This document shows, one piece after another, positions 60,301 to 64,000 of a stretch of DNA of 64,000 nucleotides (the stretch's first letter is position 1; the number at the start of each line of letters is the position of its first letter). Source of the stretch: JBMYRH01 sp049602155 (GTDB taxonomy: Bacteria; Myxococcota_A; UBA9042; PHBI01; JBMYRH01); the NCBI GenBank assembly GCA_049602155.1, contig JBMYRH010000024.1, forward strand, positions 1-64,000, given 5' to 3'. The position numbers and the translations under genes were made by a program. The notes under the pieces are model-generated. The model was given only the letters and a program-made list of their open reading frames with translations. It was not told the DNA's origin and did no database searches.

Positions 60301-61602
60301 GACGCTGGTCAATGCGAAGGGGCCGCCTGTGTGCCTGAGTGTGCGGGGCTAGATTGTGGTGATGACGGCTGCGGAGGCAGCTGTGGCGAGTGCGCCGCGG
60401 GTGAGGTCTGCACCGACCAGGGGGACTGCAAGGTCTCGTCCTGTGAGCCTGACTGCGTGGATAAAGCCTGCGGCGCCGATGGCTGTGGCGGGTCCTGTGG
60501 GTCCTGCGCCGCGGGGACGGTCTGCATCGCGGGGCTGTGCACGGGTGGGGAGTGCGAGCCCGACTGCGTCGGCAAAGCGTGTGGCTCTGATGGTTGCGGC
60601 GGCTGGTGTGGCACCTGTGATCCCAACCTGCTCTGCACGGCGGAGGGGGACTGCGTGCTCCCTCAATGTACGCCCGCGTGTGGCGATAAGGTCTGCGGCG
60701 CTGACGGGTGTGGCGGCAGCTGCGGCGCCTGCCCAGCTGGGCAGGCCTGCACGGACGGCGGGCTCTGCGTGAGCACCTGCGAGCCGGACTGCACGGACAA
60801 GGTCTGCGGCTCGGATGGGTGCGGGGGGCTCTGTGGTGAGTGCGGCGAAGGAGAGTTCTGCGACGGCACCGGTGCCTGTGTCGAAGGGGCCTGCGTGCCG
60901 GACTGCGATGGGAAGGCTTGCGGCGATGATGGCTGCGGACAGCTCTGCGGCGTCTGCGCGGACGGCGAAACCTGCTCCCCTCAATCGGAGTGCGTACCGG
61001 CTGCCTGTGAGCCGGATTGCGCCGAGAAGGACTGCGGCGATGATGGGTGTGGTGGCTCCTGCGGTGGGTGCCCCGACGGACAGGTCTGCGGGAAAGAGTT
61101 CCGCTGCGAGCTCGAGCCCTGCGAGCCCGCGTGTGGCGAGAAGAGCTGCGGCTCTGATGGTTGCGGTGGCTCCTGCGGCGCGTGCGCGGAGGGTGAGGAG
61201 TGCTCGAAGGACGGCGACTGTGTGGCCTCCGTGACGTGTGTACCCAACTGTGAGGGGCTCAGCTGCGGCGATGATGGCTGCGGCACCACCTGCGGTGTTT
61301 GTGGAGAGGGAGAGGCCTGTGAGGGTGGCGTGTGCGCGCCTGTGAACGGGGGCGAGACCTCAGACAGCGACGTCATTGAGGGGCCTGATAACGCGGGTGA
61401 ATCCGCCGACGCTGGGAGCACGGGGACGGGCTCGATGGCTGACGCGTCCGACGAGGGCCCAGAGGGCACCGTGGATGGCGATGGCGCGCTCGGGGTCGAT
61501 GCGGCGGAGGGCTGCCAGAGTGGCGGCGCACCTCATGGCCCTTGGGCTTGGCTCTTGGTGTTGGGCCTAGGGCTCTGGACCCGACGTCGCCGCCTGGCCT
61601 GA
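57385..61602 (+). CDS. Secreted peptidylarginine-deiminase-like protein, Cys-repeat stalk, MYXO-CTERM
   Basis: 1,405 residues. ATG 57385 has GGAGG five bases upstream. Lipobox LALGC. Residues about 70-480 match the bacterial agmatine/peptidylarginine deiminase fold (PF04371): MVEWEPMEAVVMQVP, D192 in WFIDSGPLPI, E250 in TEGGTF, H326/D328 in GTGHIDMYMKV, IIMPGHRNTNSGPVPF, and the nucleophile C457 in SGAVHCITRTIP. This equals the Cys/His/Asp set of P. gingivalis PAD. Then come three EGCC...WC...CGW modules (58981-59157, 59401-59571, 59911-60087) and 16 CxPxCxGKxCGxDGCGGxCGxC repeats. The C-terminus (Cys at 61513, hydrophobic helix, TRRRR) looks like MYXO-CTERM. It may deiminate protein arginine or free agmatine-like substrates; the substrate is unproven. 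Confidence 0.85.
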   Translation: MRCIALLVLCSSLALGCQASPDTERSEVSRGSGASSVSDAAEVHPLASRRDAARGFDYVFRDSDPMQHAYRDLTQRPSVKADGDEVRVAYPQHYAITEPPSGDIRAMVEWEPMEAVVMQVPDYIGNYDGVMGTIQGIGANALSVAEVWYVVESNSMKSQLKSMLASAGVSNAAIESKTRFLTTNLESVWFIDSGPLPIIDPATDTYAFADFQYYQDRAWDDGVPTLLGRSLTQMGEPNNTETYRMPVHTEGGTFQATSDGVCFTGARQLYNMSCLDTGCNSDLLYLPLADLQNHPYTQELEAAWGAYAGCTDVVVTYSITDDGTGHIDMYMKVASDDLVIMGEYVAPYGNDAAAYNATRLDANAAFLESYVKPGGGGFTVGRIIMPGHRNTNSGPVPFTYINSTMINGLNLWPATTYGSWEGSRDLAASQWQALMPDYTHIWVDSTEISFWSGAVHCITRTIPDKDPGLWIGDGTCSSDNCAAPEGGYDHACYPTSNTTSPVCWGPDWLCSCNDCDVCGPPVDGDGGGGTSACDGIGYEGCCDGTTLKYCDNGEIKGGNCGGQGCGWDADNGYYDCGESGADPSGAFPLSCDADAPCEPSCDGAVCGSDGCGGSCGTCPDGSACNGSGQCAPTCVPNCDGVACGADGCGGSCGSCAEGQACEAGQCEDAPSPCGDLTYEGCCEGTVLKWCQNNEPLSQSCDETCGWNSQYGYLCGETGEDPSGSFPLACPGTCTPDCSGKVCGDDGCGGSCGACEAGTVCEANQCVAGPCEPSCEGASCGPDGCGGSCGTCPAGQGCNASGLCQAVCTPNCEGNVCGTDGCGGSCGSCGAGETCESGQCAGGCGDLTFEGCCDDDLLTWCNQQGELESLDCSSSCGWNASQGYYDCAQTGADPSGAYPLSCDDLGCTPDCAEKDCGDDGCGGVCGACGDGEVCDLSNLCVPGPCVPECAGLDCGADGCGGSCGTCAADQFCTDAGQCEGAACVPECAGLDCGDDGCGGSCGECAAGEVCTDQGDCKVSSCEPDCVDKACGADGCGGSCGSCAAGTVCIAGLCTGGECEPDCVGKACGSDGCGGWCGTCDPNLLCTAEGDCVLPQCTPACGDKVCGADGCGGSCGACPAGQACTDGGLCVSTCEPDCTDKVCGSDGCGGLCGECGEGEFCDGTGACVEGACVPDCDGKACGDDGCGQLCGVCADGETCSPQSECVPAACEPDCAEKDCGDDGCGGSCGGCPDGQVCGKEFRCELEPCEPACGEKSCGSDGCGGSCGACAEGEECSKDGDCVASVTCVPNCEGLSCGDDGCGTTCGVCGEGEACEGGVCAPVNGGETSDSDVIEGPDNAGESADAGSTGTGSMADASDEGPEGTVDGDGALGVDAAEGCQSGGAPHGPWAWLLVLGLGLWTRRRRLA
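59173..61302 (+). repeat. Array of 16 Cys-rich CGxDGCGG repeats
   Basis: Sixteen units of the type CxPxCxGKxCGxDGCGGxCGxCxxGxxC, each about 34-38 residues, form most of the C-terminal stalk of the deiminase-like protein. One module of another type splits the array after the second unit and one after the fifth. The units share GATGGxTGCGGxGG-like DNA and could recombine. Confidence 0.9.
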
Positions 61603-61616
61603 GCCTCTAGGGCCGC

Positions 61617-64000
61617 TTAAAAGGAGTTTGACCCGTACGGCGTCACGACGGCCTCGCCGCCGTCGGCCCAGCTGTAGAGGAATGACAGCGCCTCTTTGAG
61701 GGCGTCGGTGTTCTGGTAGACGACGAAGTGACCGTCGAAGACGGGGAGGGCTGGCACGCCGGCTGTGCAGACGGAGTCATTCGGGCACGGCGGGTGCTGT
61801 ACGCTGATGTGGGTCACATCCTCTTCAGCGACCGTGCGGTTGGCGCCTTGGGGGCCAGACACGTAGTCGCCGCCCTTCATGCCGATGTAGCTGCTTTGGC
61901 CCTCCTCGAGCGCGTCGAACCAGACGGGCAGTCCGTTCGATGGGCTGAGCAAGTCAAGGTCTGCGCCTCGGGCGTAAGCGGCCATCGAGACGGGGGGCGT
62001 GAAGCTGTCCCGGACGCCGACGACCTCCATGAAGTTCATGCCACGCTTGCTGGGGGGATCGGCGAGCAGCGGGGCGTAGATGCCTGGGTCAATGGCGTCG
62101 AAGTAGTGCTGGAGCACTTGGATGCCGGGGTGTGATCGGCTGACGTCGATCTCCTGGAGCATAATACGGCAGCCGATGGAGGCGTCGTAGGGCAGCTTCT
62201 TGCCCATGATGCCGTCGACAGTGCCGCCGCCGGTGCCGCTCAAGATCATCAGGTCGAGGTCGGGCTCAAAGGGCGCGACCATCGGGCCATTACCGCCACC
62301 CTGTGAGTGGCCGTGATACGAGAGCCGTGACGCGTCGAGGCCGATCGTGTCGCCATCGACCTCGATGCTCCCTTGGCTGAGGACCTTGACGAGTGAGAAC
62401 GTGTCAGCGACCGCCTGCAGGTAGTTGCCCCGCGCAGCGCGTGGGTTCTGGAAGTTGTAGAAGAGCGGGCCTGGCTCTTTGGTGTACTCATCGACGTAGT
62501 CCGCAGAGAGCGTGTAGCTGGCTGCGCCCCAGTCTTCGATAGCCCCCTCGGGGAAGCGTCGGAGGTGGTGCATGGGCTGGTCCCAGGCGACGACCACGAA
62601 GCGCTCCTTGAGATCAGGGTCCGAGCCATCCGCTGTGGTGATCTTCACGGGGCTCGCCAGCTCCGTACCCAGCAGCGCGATGCCCTGACGGTGTGTACCG
62701 CCAGTGCCGTGGCCGTAGAGGAGCACGGGGTGACTGTTCACCATGTCGGGGGTCCCAGGGGTGCAGCCTGAGGGGTCGCAGACGTTCGGGACGGAGATCG
62801 CGACGCAGACCTTCTCGGTGGTGACGACCTCTAGGGTGCCATTGACGTGGTTGAGATCACCACTCAGGGCGTTGCCATCCTCGAGCTCGATGTAGGGTCG
62901 GGTGCCTGTCTGGATCACAGGGATCTCAATCTGAGTGTGGTACTCCGTGTAGAACTGATTGGGGCTCTGGCACCCTCGAGGGTCGGTATCGTCGCCCGAG
63001 GCTGAGAAGTCTGGTGTGCCACAGCGGCTGACGGTCTCTGTCCCCTCGCACTTCTTGGACCAGCTGATCTCCGGGGCATCGCGGCCGTCGATCAAGGTGC
63101 GGATCTCATCGACCGCGGAGGTCGGGTCACCAGCGGTGAACACCGTCGCACCCGCGATAGACGCCGCGACCGGCACATCGCCTTGCCCAATCTTGTCCCG
63201 CAGGGCTTGGAAGCTCTGCCAGACATCGCGGGCCATGCCCGGCGCAGGTTGCGCGGTGCTCAGCAACATGGGCAGGCTCTCAAGGGCGCGCGCCGACTCG
63301 CCGGCGACGGCCTCGTCGGTGCTCAGCTCGCGGACGCCCGTCGTCACGATGACGGCGTAGGTGGTCCCGGCGTTGAGCGGGTGGGAGAGCAATGGCTGCA
63401 CAAAGACTCGGTTGGCGCAGGAGAATTTGTTCCGAATCGCCTCGGACTTGAAGAGCGAGGGGTGCGCTTGCCCCGTCTCAAGGTTGACCATGAACACGTT
63501 GCCGTTGAGCGTCGCCTCATCTACAGGCCTCGTGAAGCGGAGCGTCGTCGCTTGCATCAAGCTCCAGCCCTCCATTTCGCCGTCTAGTGCGCGGATCGTC
63601 GCCCCGATGGGGTCGAAGCCGATGAGGCCGTTACCGGGCACCGGGAAGTTCTGGTAGTTCACCGTGCCAGCGCGGGCTCTTAGGCCTCGCGGGCACTCTT
63701 CGAACCCATCGCTGATCGCCTCCTCTGCGGGGACGTCGCATTCGTCTTCAGCGGCGCAGATGCCGCTGCGCTCGGTGTCTTCGCCACAGCAGATGCTCCC
63801 AGCCCCACACTCGACGTCCACAGAACATGCCAGCGCGGCGGGCTCCGAATCAGGGAAGCTGCCGCAGGGGACGTCCTCCTGGAAGACGTGGATCCCGTCG
63901 TTGGGGAAAGGGAAGCTGAAGAAGTCGAGGTGAGTCGACGCCTCTACCTCATCGTCACAGTCGTCGCTGGGAGCACAGGTGCCCGCTCGCAGCGAGCCCT
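61617..64000 (-). CDS. Secreted alpha/beta hydrolase (lipase-like), 5' end beyond window
   Basis: The frame is open from the right edge, so the start and signal lie outside; about 794 residues are seen. The N-terminal visible part is Cys-rich (CSVDVECGAGSICCG). A beta-rich domain of about 250 residues follows (LRFTRPVDEATLNGNVFMVNL), as in Big-like-fronted bacterial lipases. The hydrolase part has VLLYGHGTGG (oxyanion region), VVAWDQPMHHL, LSYHGHSQGGGNGPM (GxSxG nucleophile elbow) and HFVVYQN near the end, with a possible catalytic His. It probably cleaves an ester outside the cell; the substrate is unknown. It is convergent with the deiminase-like gene, 14 bp apart. Confidence 0.8.
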   Translation of the reverse strand, partial: GSLRAGTCAPSDDCDDEVEASTHLDFFSFPFPNDGIHVFQEDVPCGSFPDSEPAALACSVDVECGAGSICCGEDTERSGICAAEDECDVPAEEAISDGFEECPRGLRARAGTVNYQNFPVPGNGLIGFDPIGATIRALDGEMEGWSLMQATTLRFTRPVDEATLNGNVFMVNLETGQAHPSLFKSEAIRNKFSCANRVFVQPLLSHPLNAGTTYAVIVTTGVRELSTDEAVAGESARALESLPMLLSTAQPAPGMARDVWQSFQALRDKIGQGDVPVAASIAGATVFTAGDPTSAVDEIRTLIDGRDAPEISWSKKCEGTETVSRCGTPDFSASGDDTDPRGCQSPNQFYTEYHTQIEIPVIQTGTRPYIELEDGNALSGDLNHVNGTLEVVTTEKVCVAISVPNVCDPSGCTPGTPDMVNSHPVLLYGHGTGGTHRQGIALLGTELASPVKITTADGSDPDLKERFVVVAWDQPMHHLRRFPEGAIEDWGAASYTLSADYVDEYTKEPGPLFYNFQNPRAARGNYLQAVADTFSLVKVLSQGSIEVDGDTIGLDASRLSYHGHSQGGGNGPMVAPFEPDLDLMILSGTGGGTVDGIMGKKLPYDASIGCRIMLQEIDVSRSHPGIQVLQHYFDAIDPGIYAPLLADPPSKRGMNFMEVVGVRDSFTPPVSMAAYARGADLDLLSPSNGLPVWFDALEEGQSSYIGMKGGDYVSGPQGANRTVAEEDVTHISVQHPPCPNDSVCTAGVPALPVFDGHFVVYQNTDALKEALSFLYSWADGGEAVVTPYGSNSF

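Noticed and set aside
59173..61302. A CRISPR-like regular repeat pattern
   Set aside because: The repeats are in-frame codons for Cys-rich units, with no constant repeat/spacer structure and no cas genes nearby.

Overview
The window is a 64 kb stretch of GC-rich bacterial DNA that looks like a Myxococcota or related deltaproteobacterial (for example bradymonad-like) chromosome. This rests on four things. About seventeen predicted lipoproteins are built from Cys-rich, thrombospondin-3-like, MopE-like, LTD and CotH modules. One protein carries a MYXO-CTERM-like sorting tail. A protein kinase-like domain is fused to a DUF4388-like domain. Ordinary housekeeping genes (dapA, dapB, ffh, typA) lie between them. 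A 10-base run of N at 24671-24680 shows a scaffolded draft or metagenome assembly. I saw no rRNA, tRNA, CRISPR array, insertion sequence or phage genes.

Layout. 1-6105 (minus): the N-terminal 2 kb-residue portion of a giant lipoprotein with about 19 Ig-like repeats. 6.5-10.1 kb: a SprA-related metalloprotease-like protein, a small lipoprotein and a GT-B-like protein. 10.2-17.6 kb: three large surface lipoproteins (OB-like plus LTD; CotH kinase plus LTD; Cys-rich plus PPC-like). 17.6-23.0 kb: a GNAT enzyme coupled to a membrane protein, a four-repeat lipoprotein, a 2Fe-2S protein, an isochorismatase-like hydrolase, and an ECF sigma / anti-sigma / periplasmic CpxP-like operon. 23.0-27.0 kb: a lower-GC lipoprotein with a 72-bp duplication, a HExxH protein, the assembly gap, dapB-dapA and a HEAT protein. 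27.1-33.1 kb: a metzincin lipoprotein, a second CotH lipoprotein and two Tat-exported polysaccharide deacetylases. 33.2-38.1 kb: Memo and AMMECR1 proteins, ffh and typA. 38.2-46.8 kb: a TPR lipoprotein, a YD-repeat-like lipoprotein, a Cys-rich lipoprotein, an FKBP lipoprotein with a clear terminator, and an oxidoreductase. 46.8-52.4 kb: a formyltransferase, a pseudokinase, a GT2 and a membrane/propeller pair. 52.5-64 kb: a MopE/TSP3 lipoprotein, a PNGase F-like lipoprotein, a peptidylarginine-deiminase-like protein with 16 Cys-rich repeats, and a partial secreted alpha/beta hydrolase.

Taken together the region codes for an extracellular protein- and glycan-modifying set: two CotH-type kinases, a metzincin, two deacetylases, a PNGase F-type deglycosylase, a PAD-type deiminase and a lipase-like hydrolase. 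Most are tethered as lipoproteins through acidic or Ser/Thr/Pro-rich linkers. The most notable unit is the adjacent PNGase F-like and PAD-like pair at 55.4-61.6 kb. Both families are best known from bacteria that modify host glycoproteins and proteins. The idea that they act jointly is inference.
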